Source: Halobacteria archaeon HArc-gm2
GTDB lineage: Archaea > Halobacteriota > Halobacteria > Halobacteriales > Haloarculaceae
Direction of reading: 5' to 3'
DNA: 64,000 nucleotides
Assembly: GCA_025517465.1 (NCBI GenBank)
Contig: JAOPKE010000010.1
Span: 1-64,000 of the forward strand
In this document: positions 25,975-34,516 of the stretch, one piece after another
How the letters are laid out: every line of letters begins with the position of its first letter
Numbering within the stretch: the stretch's first letter is position 1
Notes under the pieces: generated by a model
What the model was told of the DNA's origin: nothing
What the model saw: only the letters and a program-made list of their open reading frames with translations
The model's database searches: none
Position numbers and translations under genes: made by a program

Positions 25975-26961
25975 TCACGCTCCCGGCTTGCTATCGAGTG
26001 TGGTCGTCACGAGACAGAGGTGATTCACGGGCATATCCAGCGCGTGGATTGTATCGAGGACGTACGGCCCGGACTGGTCAATCTGCTTCGTCTCGTAGCC
26101 CAGTGTACTGATCGCCCGTAGCTGATCGTAGATCTCCTCACGTGCCCGCCAGGAAAATGCGTTCTCGGGGGGTTGATACTGGTACACCGGGTTCTCACCG
26201 GCGTGTGTGAGTTTCATTATGACGTCAGACTCGGCCGCGACGATATCGTCGTCGATGGATTCGGCGTTGGTGATCGGTAGCGATCTGAGACCAGCGAGGG
26301 TGAGCTGGCGGTACGGCCAGGGGGCCTGAGACGGGACGGCCCCGTCGGCGAGTGCGTCGAAGAACTCTTCTATCGGCGTCGTATCGAGTGGCATCCCGTG
26401 GGCGAGGATGCCGTAGTGGACGTTCGCGGTCGTGTTGCCGTGGCGCCGTTGTGCCTGCAGGTAGAACGTCCCGTAGCTCGTGGGCCAGACGCACGCCCCT
26501 ATCACTTCGGGCTTGATCGCGTTGCGCGTCAGAACGGGACGGCGCTTATCGACCGTCGGTGCGATGGACGCGACGTCCTCGAAATCGGTGAGAAACCGGC
26601 CCGGCGTGTTCGACGAGAGCTGTATCGACCCCGCGCGGACGCCGTAGTGACACGCTTTCAGCCCTGCCGGCGGGTCGAGCATCGATTCGACCGCGTCGAG
26701 GGCGGCGGCCATGTCGGCGACTGTCTGGTCGATGGGGCTGATCGAGATGTTCGTGTATTGCGCGCCGCCTTTGTCGATGCTCGGGTAGAAGTGACGGGGG
26801 AGGGAGACGACGACATCGAGAGCGCGGTTTCGCGCCACCAGTCGGTCGTCGGGGAGACACTCCGAGAGTGCGTCGTCAAGACGCGGTTCGACCTCGTCGT
26901 CTGGTTGTCCGGCGACGTCCCGCGGAAGGCTGTACCGCTCTGCTATCTGGAATTCGGCCAT
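25975..26961 (-). CDS. Uncharacterised conserved-looking protein
   Basis: The 328-residue protein starts MAEFQIAERYSLPRDV; a GTG nine codons earlier is possible. It has mixed alpha/beta composition with typical haloarchaeal acidity. Segments include LKACHYGVRAGSIQLSSNTP, TSYGTFYLQAQRRHGNT and YETKQIDQSGPYVLDTIHAL. There are no membrane segments or recognised motifs. It is divergent from the gene at 27.1 kb, with which it may share a promoter region. Confidence 0.6.
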   Translation of the reverse strand: MAEFQIAERYSLPRDVAGQPDDEVEPRLDDALSECLPDDRLVARNRALDVVVSLPRHFYPSIDKGGAQYTNISISPIDQTVADMAAALDAVESMLDPPAGLKACHYGVRAGSIQLSSNTPGRFLTDFEDVASIAPTVDKRRPVLTRNAIKPEVIGACVWPTSYGTFYLQAQRRHGNTTANVHYGILAHGMPLDTTPIEEFFDALADGAVPSQAPWPYRQLTLAGLRSLPITNAESIDDDIVAAESDVIMKLTHAGENPVYQYQPPENAFSWRAREEIYDQLRAISTLGYETKQIDQSGPYVLDTIHALDMPVNHLCLVTTTLDSKPGA

Positions 26962-27139
26962 GTGTACTGGAACCTCGTTTTCGTCCACCCTGGGTCGCGA
27001 CGTGTTCGTGCGTGGCGTCGCTACGTATGTCGATCTGGGGTGGGCGTATCAACTTTTTCTTATTTTCGTTTGCGTTGAATTAAGAGTGCGTCGCAATATC
27101 ACCTGCCTAGTTACGGACAGTCGTGTCGTGCGTGTGTCC

Positions 27140-27688
27140 ATGGCGCTGGCCGACGAGATTCGCCGGGACATCCACGGGGAACCGATCTACCTGACATGTG
27201 ATCTGAAACACGAGACATACGTCCCCGTCGATCCCGCTGGGTCCATCCTGATGGACGTCATCCGGGTCGACAATATGCCCAACTTCGCGCAGATGAGCGA
27301 CCCCCCGGACGGGTGGGTAACTGACGTCCTGCGCTGTGGGGCCCACGCCGTCGAGGAGATTCCGTTCCCGACGGACGGCTACGACGAGGCGCTCGTCTGG
27401 GTGGAGACGGTAGACGACGCCCCACCCGGGTTCAGGAGCGCCATCGATGCGTCGGAGCTGGTCGTCGTCGACCACTCCCCGAGTTCCCACGGTGCCGAAC
27501 CACCACTCGTGGACGGGCAGCGGAGTGCCAGGGCGGCCGCCCAGGGTGACTACGGCTTCCCCCGTATCGGTCGGCAGCGATCGATACTGCCTGTGTACCG
27601 GTATCGGGAGCAGGACGTCCTGGTCGAGGGGATCGAACGACAGATAGCGCAAGCGCGGCAAGTAAGAGAGGGCGAGGAGAGTGGCTGA
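27140..27688 (+). CDS. Uncharacterised protein
   Basis: This 182-residue protein starts MALADEIRRDIHGEPIYLTC and contains DYGFPRIGRQRSILPVYRYR near the end. No motif was recognised. The start was chosen because the frame upstream (from 26960) is antisense to the neighbouring gene and composition changes there. Divergent partner of the preceding minus-strand gene. Confidence 0.55.
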   Translation: MALADEIRRDIHGEPIYLTCDLKHETYVPVDPAGSILMDVIRVDNMPNFAQMSDPPDGWVTDVLRCGAHAVEEIPFPTDGYDEALVWVETVDDAPPGFRSAIDASELVVVDHSPSSHGAEPPLVDGQRSARAAAQGDYGFPRIGRQRSILPVYRYREQDVLVEGIERQIAQARQVREGEESG

Positions 27689-27762
27689 CGGGAGGGTGCA
27701 GTGTTTCCTTCTTTGGAATGTGGAGACGTCGGAGTTCACGAGTGCAAGAGGACGGTTTTCTT

Positions 27763-27880
27763 CTCGAAAGCCCCCGGGCGGTCGGCTCGGGAGGCTCGCT
27801 GCGCTCCTCGTTTCACTGCGGTGCTTGCGTCGCCTGCCGTCGCCGACCGCCCGGCCCCTTTCAGTCCCGCCCGGGCGGTT
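27763..27880 (+). repeat. Haloarchaeal hairpin repeat, copy B
   Basis: This copy starts CTCGAAAGCCCCCGGGCGGT, holds the core GCTGCGCTCCTCGTTTCACT and ends GGCCCCTTTCAGTCCCGCCC. The arms GGGCGGTCGGC and GCCGACCGCCC pair perfectly. Copy D has GGGTGGT paired with ACCACCC at the same place, a compensating change. It lies in the otherwise empty 27.7-28.0 kb interval. Confidence 0.75.
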
Positions 27881-27969
27881 TGTTGGTCGCTGGTATCGAA
27901 GGACAGGAGGAGTGAGTTGGTGGCTGTCGGAGCACCGGTTCGGCCCCACTCCCAGAGGTGGCGGTACGC

Positions 27970-27977
27970 TTTTTTGT
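27970..27977 (+). promoter_or_regulatory. TATA-like box of the RHH/RelE pair
   Basis: TTTTTGTA lies about 27 bp before the ATG at 28001. Between them is ACGTACTACGAACATACGCT with TACGA/TCGTA half-sites that could bind the antitoxin. Confidence 0.5.
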
Positions 27978-28000
27978 ACGTACTACGAACATACGCTCGT

Positions 28001-28285
28001 ATGTCAGAGACGGGAGTCAACGAGAATGGCGACGGTGACCCGGAGATAGACCGTCTCAATCTCCGGATCTCCAGGCCGTTTCTCGAAGTTGTCGACGAAA
28101 CGTGGCGGGAGCGTGGCTTCAACAGTCGGAGTGAGTTCATCCGATACGCCCTTCGCACTGCGGTGAACCATCCAGAGGGTGCTGGTGTCTGGAAGGATCT
28201 GGCAATTAGCGAGGCACAGTTCTCGGATGGGGAGGGGATTTCGAGCGACGACGTCAAGGCGAAGTATGGGCTCGACGGCGAATGA
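28001..28285 (+). CDS. Ribbon-helix-helix antitoxin
   Basis: This 94-residue protein has IDRLNLRISRPFLEVVDETW then GFNSRSEFIRYALRTAV (about 16-55), a textbook RHH DNA-binding unit: strand RLNLRIS, helix, N-S-R-S-E-F-I-R turn, helix. The acidic C-terminus likely wraps the toxin. The RelE-like gene starts inside its last codons. Confidence 0.8.
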   Translation: MSETGVNENGDGDPEIDRLNLRISRPFLEVVDETWRERGFNSRSEFIRYALRTAVNHPEGAGVWKDLAISEAQFSDGEGISSDDVKAKYGLDGE

Positions 28286-28553
28286 CTGGGACTGGGTTTT
28301 CTCCCCACGGGCCGAGGACCAGTTCGCCAGACTCGAACCGGAGACACAGGAACGTATCGTCGGGAAACTCGACGACGTCGTCACTTCTGAGTGGCGCGAA
28401 CCTGCTGATTTCCTCGAACCGCTCGCGAACTCGCCCTTCCAGAAACTTCGCGTCGGCAACTACCGCCTCGGCTGTCGGGTCCGACGACAGGAACAGCGTC
28501 TTCGGGTCGAGAGTATTCGCCATCGCAGCGGCGCGTACACGGCTGACGACTGA
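28266..28553 (+). CDS. RelE/ParE-like toxin
   Basis: The 95-residue protein starts MGSTANDWDWVFSPRAEDQF. It has the RelE layout: strand VFSPRAEDQFARLEP, helix ERIVGKLDDVV, then SPFQKLRVGNYRLGCRVRRQ with the conserved 'LR-x-G-x-Y-R' strand and a final strand with RHRSGAY. RelE toxins cut mRNA on the ribosome; ParE toxins hit gyrase. Overlap of 20 nt with the RHH gene supports a TA operon. Confidence 0.75.
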   Translation: MGSTANDWDWVFSPRAEDQFARLEPETQERIVGKLDDVVTSEWREPADFLEPLANSPFQKLRVGNYRLGCRVRRQEQRLRVESIRHRSGAYTADD

Positions 28554-28663
28554 TCGGTGCGGTCTGACTGGGGTGTGAATATCGATCGGTCCACTACTAT
28601 CTCTGAAAGGTCAGCCGTTGGCGAACGCCGCCTCCTGCACTAGCGGGTTCCGTACTACTCGCC

Positions 28664-29768
28664 TTACTCGACCGGAAACCGGAGGAGCGCCCCGAGACCC
28701 CCGAGTGCGGTCTCGAACTGGGCACCGCGGTCCGTGTCGGTCGACACGACGAGACACTCACCGCCCTGGTTCGTCGTCGCTGTCTCCAGTTGGCGGATTG
28801 TCTCGGGTGGGTGTGCGTCGGCGACGAGGAGGACGTCGACTGCGCCGTACTCGATGGCGGTTCGCGTTGCATCAGTCCCGTAGGCGACGTCGCCATCCCG
28901 TCCGAGTGCCGTGAAGAACCGGTCTAGCGCCGCCCGTTCCCGTCGTCGTTGAGCATCGGACAGCACGTCCTCGGCACGCTCGACGAGCTGTGCGAGGCCC
29001 TGCTCGGTCGCGTACTCGACCGGATAGACGCCCAGGACGCGGTCCCGCAACTCGTGGTGGAGGTAGTCGCCCTTCTGGAACTCGTCGACAGTGATCGTCG
29101 TGCCGCCGAGGACGAGGCCATCGACGGTGGGCTCACTGAGGAACGTACCTTCGACGGCGTCGGCGACCTGCGTGAAGAACTCGTGTTTCTGGCGTTCGCG
29201 CTCGCGTTCGAACCGCTGGGCGCTCTGGCCACCCGCGCGGGACTTCCCCATTACCTGGCTCTCGATAGTTCGAGTCCATTACCTGGCTCTCGATAGTTCG
29301 AGTGTCGACGATTCGCTCGCCGGCGAGACGGCCGAGGGCGGCGCGGCCCCGTTCGAGGACGACCAGACCGTACACCGTCGACGGGGTGAGCGCCTGTTCG
29401 ACGGGTGCGGTCTCGAACTCGGCCGCACAGCGGTAGATCGAGACGTCGACTGGCCGGTCGAGGTCGTCGAAGACGTCGTCGCGTAGTTCGCCGTCGACGA
29501 CGCCCGCGTAGACGACGAGGCCCTTCGGTGGCGTTTCTTCGTAGGCCTGGAGGTGCCGTCGGATGCGCCCGAGGGCATCCTGAACGTTGGTTCGGGTCTT
29601 GTCGGATTTGATATTCTCGGCCTGTGTGTGCTCCCGGCTGATGCGTTCGCGGATGGTTCGGAGTGACTTGTCTGGCGGGACGGCGACGGTGACGAGTTCG
29701 GTGCCCTCGCCGCGGTAGTCTGCGAGCTGGTCGATTCGGTCGCGGAGTTCGTACTCGGTAGTCTGCAT
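28664..29768 (-). pseudogene. aRF1/eRF1-family release factor paralogue, frameshifted
   Basis: The 5' part carries domain 1 with the stop-codon-reading motif (HTQAENIKSDKTRTNV, matching TASNIKS of eRF1) and KGLVVYAG. The 3' part carries the catalytic loop GKSRAGGQSAQRFERERER (GGQ) and the C-terminal domain (LLVADAHPPETIRQLE). The two halves are in different frames because a 28-bp unit is perfectly duplicated at 29248-29303; removing one unit joins ...RTIESQV to MGKSRAGGQ. Shorter than the housekeeping factor, this is an accessory class-1 release factor paralogue. It is now broken, unless the duplication is variable in the population or is a sequencing artefact. Confidence 0.8.
29248..29303. 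repeat. Perfect 28-bp tandem duplication inside release factor gene
   Basis: Positions 29248-29275 and 29276-29303 are identical. As 28 is not a multiple of three, the duplication shifts the reading frame just before the GGQ loop. Confidence 0.9.
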
Positions 29769-29960
29769 CTGTGTCGGTGACAGCGGCGCCGCTAATTGGT
29801 GAATAAGCGATACACCTGCCGGCGCTGTGACGAGCTACGAGAGAACGAGGCAAGCGCTGGTCGTGCGCGTGGTCACCTGTCGCACCGGCGGAGTGTGGTG
29901 CATAGACTGTGTTCGTGATGGCTGGAAATAGTGTTTGTGGTGGGAAGCGGTTGAGAACGT

Positions 29961-30220
29961 CTCTAAAGCCCTCGGCCGCTCGGCATCCCGCGACCCACGC
30001 TGCGCTCCTCGTTTCTGCGGTGCCCTCAGCGAAAGCTGAGGACTACGCGAGAGTGGTTCGAGAGACCGAAGGTCTCTCGTCATCACGAAAGAGCGAAGCT
30101 CTTTCGAACGACTTCGCTGCGGTGCCCTCAGACTGCGTCTGAGGACTAGCGGGACCTTTGGTCCCGCGTCGCTTGGCGGGTCTCGCTCCGTGAGCACTCG
30201 GCCCCTTTCAGTCCCACCCC
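29961..30220 (+). repeat. Hairpin repeat, copy C, expanded by five small hairpins
   Basis: The outer part matches the other copies (TAAAGCCC..., GCTGCGCTCCTCGTTTC, GTGAGCACTCGGCCCCTTTC). The middle holds five consecutive perfect hairpins: CCTCAGC/GCTGAGG, GAGAGACC/GGTCTCTC, GAAAGAGC/GCTCTTTC, CCTCAGAC/GTCTGAGG and GCGGGACC/GGTCCCGC, with loops of 3-4 nt. It fills most of the 29.8-30.3 kb interval, in which no gene is seen. Confidence 0.75.
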
Positions 30221-30305
30221 TCCTCCTTGTGTGGCTGCGGGTCCACCTCTCATCTACAAAATTGTGAGATCGAGGTTGGGTTCTCAGCCGTGGAGGGGTA
30301 CCTCG

Positions 30306-31397
30306 TTACCCATCGGCACTCCAGCGGACGTCGATGGAGCCTTCGAGGTCGGCGGCAACCCACCATTCGTCTTGCCAGAGGACATCGAATTCTTGGGCCT
30401 GTAATCCCGAGTCCACCTCGAACAGCAGGACGCCCTCGCGACGAACACCTCCCTGGACGTCCCCACCTTCGAAGGCTTCGTACCCCCCTGCAGCGAGGGC
30501 CCCATATCGAAACACGTTGGTCAGCTGTTGGTCGCCGAAGACTACCTCCCACGAATCAGTCTGGTCGGGGATAATGCGCGGTTCGTTGGCGGTGTTCTGG
30601 GCCTCGACGGGAACCACGAGGAAGCGGTCTCGGTTTTCGGGCACTTCGTCGCCCATCTGGTCGTACAGCGTTCCCTGATACACCGTGGTCTCCACACCGT
30701 TCGATAATCGAGCAGTTTCACCATACGGGAGAGTGACTTGTTCGTCGATCTCGTCGACGAACTCACTACTAGACTCGGTCGTTGGAGTCGCTTCTTCGGT
30801 TCCTTGCTGCCCCGCTTCAGTAGCTGTGGGAGCCTCAAGTTCCCCACGCCACAGTTGTCGCTTCGTCCGGGCGAGTTCCTCGGTCTGGCCGACGTCAGAG
30901 AGACAGCCAAACTGCGTTGTACAGTCAGTGAATCCGACCGATCCGACGCAGTTTACGTCGCGGAAGAGTGCTATCGTGCGTCCGTCGTACCCTGCGATTA
31001 CGGCTTCTGTTGCCAGGTCGAGGTCCATGATCCGCGCTTGGCCAATTAGACCGAGATACTGCGTGGAGAGTTCCTCGTACAGCGCTACCGCTTCGGCCTC
31101 ATTCTCTCGTCCAGCCACAGCAGACCTCACGGCCCAGAAATTATCTCCGGCGTCGGTGAACTCGCGATAGAACAAGACGCTTGCATCGAGGAGAGCGTCT
31201 TCTCCGACCGCTTCCTGCTCCCATCCATCTCCAGGCAACAGTGAGGCTTCGAGTAACAGGTCCTCGGACGACTCGAACGAAATTGGACTGGTTCCCTCCT
31301 GGAATGTGCGAGACCTGGTCTTTGCCGCTCCGTTCCCAACTCCGACTGAAGCGGCTACGGCGGTCCCTGTCAACTGCAGCATCTCACGGCGTTGCAT
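30306..31397 (-). CDS. Secreted protein with DUF4352-like domain
   Basis: This 363-residue protein starts MQRREMLQLTGTAVAASVGV, a Tat signal without lipobox. A helical first domain (about 40-190: ASLLPGDGWEQEAVGEDALL; FYREFTDAGDNFWAVRSAVA) is joined by a Thr/Glu linker to a beta-sandwich (about 225-350: LPYGETARLSNGVETTVYQG; FLVVPVEAQNTANEPRIIPD; LLFEVDSGLQ), the layout of DUF4352/TRF2-like domains. The ATG at 31397 is preferred because the frame beyond it lacks signal-peptide character. Confidence 0.65.
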   Translation of the reverse strand: MQRREMLQLTGTAVAASVGVGNGAAKTRSRTFQEGTSPISFESSEDLLLEASLLPGDGWEQEAVGEDALLDASVLFYREFTDAGDNFWAVRSAVAGRENEAEAVALYEELSTQYLGLIGQARIMDLDLATEAVIAGYDGRTIALFRDVNCVGSVGFTDCTTQFGCLSDVGQTEELARTKRQLWRGELEAPTATEAGQQGTEEATPTTESSSEFVDEIDEQVTLPYGETARLSNGVETTVYQGTLYDQMGDEVPENRDRFLVVPVEAQNTANEPRIIPDQTDSWEVVFGDQQLTNVFRYGALAAGGYEAFEGGDVQGGVRREGVLLFEVDSGLQAQEFDVLWQDEWWVAADLEGSIDVRWSADG

Positions 31398-31546
31398 GGC
31401 GTCCTGCGTATCACCTTGGAAAAGTGACAAGCGTTCCGCCCAGCTGCACCCCGAGTAGCCGTGTTTAGTCACAACTGGCGTAGGCGGTCTCACAGCCACT
31501 CTTCCTGAAAGCGTTTATTTGCGGAGACGGCGACTACCAGATACCG

Positions 31547-31651
31547 ATGCGACTCGACGAGGCAGTCGACGAAGCCCTGGTGACGTACGATATGTTGCGG
31601 AGCGATGACGCCGCGGAATCGGGACGCGTCGTCGCGACACTGCAGGACTGA
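31547..31651 (+). CDS. Possible 34-residue protein
   Basis: The frame MRLDEAVDEALVTYDMLRSD plus DAAESGRVVATLQD is acidic and helical like genuine haloarchaeal proteins. A TATA-like TTTATT (31514-31519) lies about 30 bp upstream. It may be a real small protein or the start of a decayed gene. Confidence 0.35.
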   Translation: MRLDEAVDEALVTYDMLRSDDAAESGRVVATLQD

Positions 31652-31783
31652 CCCGACTTCAGCCGAGTTCCCGGATTGTGGCTGCAAATTCTGTTGTCGG
31701 GAGGTCTGGACTGTCTCAAGGGGAATGGTTGAATTAGAGCGGGTTTTGAACAGCCTTATTCTGACTGAATTAAAAAAGGCACT

Positions 31784-32380
31784 ATGGCGAGTGTTCAGAA
31801 GGCTGCACAGGAACTCATTGAAATGGAGGCTCTTTGTATGAACCTCCGGTCCCGTCGTAGCGAATGTATCGGGAAAATCAAAAGGGTCAAAACGACCGAT
31901 GACACGTCCTACTTTCTTGCCGATTCTGAAGTAAAGTATCTCCGAATTTTCGAAGCTCAGTGGGAAGTATACAATTACATCAACACTCTGCACGCGCTCT
32001 GGGGTTTCGTGGTGCAGTGTGATCCCTATGTCGATGGCAATCAGTATTCTCTTATGAGTACTGCGCCCGAACTGCTTGCTCTCCGGAACTGTATGCAACA
32101 CGCTGGCCCTGTTGGTGTAAACTACATACCAAACAAAAATGAATTAGCGGTTCCCGTTCAACGGTTAAAACAGCGAGGGGATTGGGGAGGCAACCACGCA
32201 GCGTTTGCCGACTACTTCCCAAACTACCAGAAAGGGGACATTCTTCTTTTAAGGGACTCGATCGAAAGGAGTGACTCTTTTTACAAATCGATTTCACGAG
32301 AACTTGAGAGCAAACACGTCCAAAACCACGGTCAAAAAGCTATCAAGCAGGCTGCACGCCAGTTATCGCTATACAGATAA
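31784..32380 (+). CDS. HEPN-like protein, candidate abortive-infection RNase
   Basis: The 198-residue helical protein has less acidic, more AT-rich coding than its neighbours. The stretch ELLALRNCMQHAGPVGVNYI contains R-N-x3-H (Arg, then His after four residues), the catalytic Rx4-6H motif of HEPN RNases; the segment before it (NYINTLHALWGFVVQCDPYV) matches the helix preceding this motif in AbiF/Cthe_2314-type HEPN proteins. No partner gene is adjacent. HEPN assignment by eye, moderate confidence. Confidence 0.5.
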   Translation: MASVQKAAQELIEMEALCMNLRSRRSECIGKIKRVKTTDDTSYFLADSEVKYLRIFEAQWEVYNYINTLHALWGFVVQCDPYVDGNQYSLMSTAPELLALRNCMQHAGPVGVNYIPNKNELAVPVQRLKQRGDWGGNHAAFADYFPNYQKGDILLLRDSIERSDSFYKSISRELESKHVQNHGQKAIKQAARQLSLYR

Positions 32381-32397
32381 AAGACAGAAGAACGGAG

Positions 32398-32553
32398 TTA
32401 CTCTTTCTCAGGGGGATCCGGCATCCTGACCCCCTCAACTCCTTCCATCGTTTCGTCATAGAATTCCAACTCGATGGTCAGATCATCCGTTTCAGGATTA
32501 ACAACTGTTGCGAGAGATCTTGTCGGAGTCCCATTCGAGTCCGCTGTTGCCAT
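32398..32553 (-). CDS. Small acidic protein
   Basis: The 51-residue protein starts MATADSNGTPTRSLATVVNP and ends in a Glu/Pro-rich tail. The ATG at 32553 is chosen because CTTTATGC on the minus strand lies about 27 bp upstream, right for a leaderless transcript. Function unknown. Convergent with the HEPN-like gene. Confidence 0.45.
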   Translation of the reverse strand: MATADSNGTPTRSLATVVNPETDDLTIELEFYDETMEGVEGVRMPDPPEKE

Positions 32554-32619
32554 ACAAACACTACTGTGGAGGGCGTGCATAAAGCTTTTTGAGGTTTGTG
32601 GTAAATCCGCCGGTGTCGA

Positions 32620-32880
32620 CTAGAACTTCGCCTCGGCCTGTTTCACGGCCCGTTCGAGCGGCTCCAGCTGTGGGGTTGGATACTTCCCCGGGCTTCGAAA
32701 TATCACCGTATCCACGATGTTTGCCGTATACATTCGTCGTCACTCGGCGGCCAACTCGTCTGGGATATCGTCGTCCTCATCCACGACGTCTGCCGGTGTA
32801 ATGGTCGTCGGACTGCTATCTTCCGAACCGAGACCGTGGGCAGGAATCGCTATCGAATCTCTCCCCAGAGATCCTGAGTA
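32620..32880 (-). pseudogene. Possible toxin-antitoxin remnant
   Basis: Two short minus-strand frames follow one another. The first ends TITPADVVDEDDDIPDELAA then stop (32740), like an acidic antitoxin tail. The second starts six nt later with MYTANIVDTVIFRSPGKYPT and stops after 37 codons (32620). The arrangement suggests a decayed PIN-type pair, but neither piece is long enough to be sure. Confidence 0.3.
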
Positions 32881-32968
32881 GTTGTGACGGTGCAATTGTC
32901 TGGCCTACTATTTTGATTTAGCACCAAAAATGCCACTATTGGCCAGCGTGTTTGGACGGATACCCCTG

Positions 32969-34141
32969 ATGGAGCGAGAGGACTTCGACGAGACGGCTCC
33001 CGGTGAAATCGTTCCCACGAGGACACCAAACGGAACGTATTCAGCGTACCGGCCTGACTCGCTCGCCCCCTCGATCAGCACTGAACGACTCGTTACCCCG
33101 TTGGCGGAGGCGACACAGGCACTTGGACGGCTACAGGGTATCGGCCCACGTGTCGGGTCACGAGAGATCCTGATCGAGCCGTTCATTCGAAAAGAAGCGC
33201 TGGAATCTTCGCAAATCGAAGGAATACGTGCCACCCTCTCGGATATCTACGCCTTTGAAGCTGGACAAGAAGCTCTCATCGGCGAAGACAGGCGGAAAGG
33301 CACCCAGGAAGTCGTGAACTATCTGCACGCACTGACGCATGGATTGGATGCGATCACTGCTGGCGATCCAATCACCACCGAGTCGCTGTGTGAAATGCAC
33401 GATCGGTTGCTTTCGGGTGTCCGTGGAGACGAAGCTGATCCGGGAGAACTCCGCACGACCCAGAACTTCATCGGCAGTACGCCATACATCCAGGACGCCA
33501 GGTACGTTCCGCCACCACCGAACGAGATTCCCGACCTTCTCGAAGACCTGGTTGCGTACGCGAACCGAGACACTGATCTCCATCCGCTCCTCCGGACCGG
33601 GCTGATACACTATCAGTTCGAGACGATTCACCCGTTTCTCGATGGGAACGGACGGCTCGGGCGGCTATTGATCAGTCTCCTCCTGCAACGTGACGGGCTC
33701 TTGCCCGAGCCATATCTCTACTTGAGTTCGTATTTCAACGCACGACGGTCAGCGTATGTCGACCATCTCCTGGCAGTCAGTCAGCGCGGCGACTGGGAAG
33801 AGTGGCTACTGTTCTTCTTACGTGGTGTGCAGTCGCAGGCAGATGAGGCCCATCGGCGTGCGAACTTGCTGGTCGACCTCCGTGAGGACTATCAACAGCA
33901 CTACCAGAGCGAGCGCTCCGAGAACATCCTGGAACTGGTCATGCGGCTCTTCGAAGAACCGTACCTCGACGTGAATACGGCGGCCGAGTGGCTAGAAGTC
34001 GAGTACAGTACGGCCAACCGGCTGATCGGACAGCTCGAAGATGACGGGATACTCGAAGAACTCACCGGGAAAGAGCGGAATCGGTTCTACCGGGCGAGCG
34101 AAGTCTTCGAGATAATCAACAACCCGATCGAGCAGCTCTGA
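32969..34141 (+). CDS. Fic-family protein with C-terminal winged helix
   Basis: The protein has 390 residues from MEREDFDETAPGEIV; an earlier ATG at 32930 adds 13 residues. The N-terminal inhibitory-helix motif is present (ALESSQIEGI, (S/T)-x-x-x-E-(G/N) type). The Fic active site HPFLDGNGRLGR contains the catalytic His and the nucleotide-binding GNGR. A winged helix ends the protein (about 310-385: DVNTAAEWLEVEYSTANRLI). Fic enzymes transfer AMP or other phosphate-containing groups to proteins. The HTH-bearing type is widespread and may be a regulator or toxin with built-in antitoxin. Confidence 0.85.
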   Translation: MEREDFDETAPGEIVPTRTPNGTYSAYRPDSLAPSISTERLVTPLAEATQALGRLQGIGPRVGSREILIEPFIRKEALESSQIEGIRATLSDIYAFEAGQEALIGEDRRKGTQEVVNYLHALTHGLDAITAGDPITTESLCEMHDRLLSGVRGDEADPGELRTTQNFIGSTPYIQDARYVPPPPNEIPDLLEDLVAYANRDTDLHPLLRTGLIHYQFETIHPFLDGNGRLGRLLISLLLQRDGLLPEPYLYLSSYFNARRSAYVDHLLAVSQRGDWEEWLLFFLRGVQSQADEAHRRANLLVDLREDYQQHYQSERSENILELVMRLFEEPYLDVNTAAEWLEVEYSTANRLIGQLEDDGILEELTGKERNRFYRASEVFEIINNPIEQL

Positions 34142-34207
34142 GGTACTGAGCAGCCGGGTTTGAGTCGTACACATCGAGAGCGCCGGTTTCACCGACTGGA
34201 GACACCG

Positions 34208-34377
34208 ATGCCAATTGATGCAGACCGCTTCGAGGAGCTCGACGACGGCGATGTCCGCTCACCGGAGGTGCACGTCGACGAAATTCTCTCCTTCCTCGAA
34301 GCAAACACCGATTAGGCATTTACGCAGAACGAAGTCGCCGAGGCAACGTGGGTCAAACGGGAATCCATCGGTTCTCG
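34208..34377 (+). pseudogene. Degenerate copy of the winged-helix antitoxin gene
   Basis: It reads MPIDADRFEELDDGDVRSP, then EILSFLEANTD, TAG, and AFTQNEVAEATWVKRESIG. This is clearly homologous to the HTH antitoxin at 16.3 kb (MPISTDRFEEINDDGDAPSP ...). The in-frame TAG is at 34313. After about 55 codons the similarity stops, shortly before hairpin repeat copy D. The MazF partner is absent. Confidence 0.75.
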
Positions 34378-34400
34378 CTCATGGAAAAGGACCTCTACCT

Positions 34401-34516
34401 CCTCGAAAGCCCCCGGGTGGTCGGCTCGGGAGGCTCGCTGCGCTCCTCGTTTCACTGCGGTGCTTGCGTCGCCTGCCGTCGCCCACCACCCGGCCCCTTT
34501 CAGTCCCGCCCGGGTG
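34401..34516 (+). repeat. Haloarchaeal hairpin repeat, copy D
   Basis: This copy is nearly identical to copy B in the core but has arms GGGTGGTCGGC and GCCCACCACCC in place of GGGCGGTCGGC and GCCGACCGCCC. It lies where the 3' half of the HTH antitoxin pseudogene would be, so its arrival may have caused or followed the decay of that TA pair. Confidence 0.75.

Noticed and set aside
27107-27949. 280-codon minus-strand frame
   Set aside because: Antisense of the gene at 27.14-27.69 kb and of hairpin repeat copy B.
29909-30142. 77-codon plus-strand frame
   Set aside because: Made of the mini-hairpin array of repeat copy C; the same repeats give spurious frames at copies B and D.
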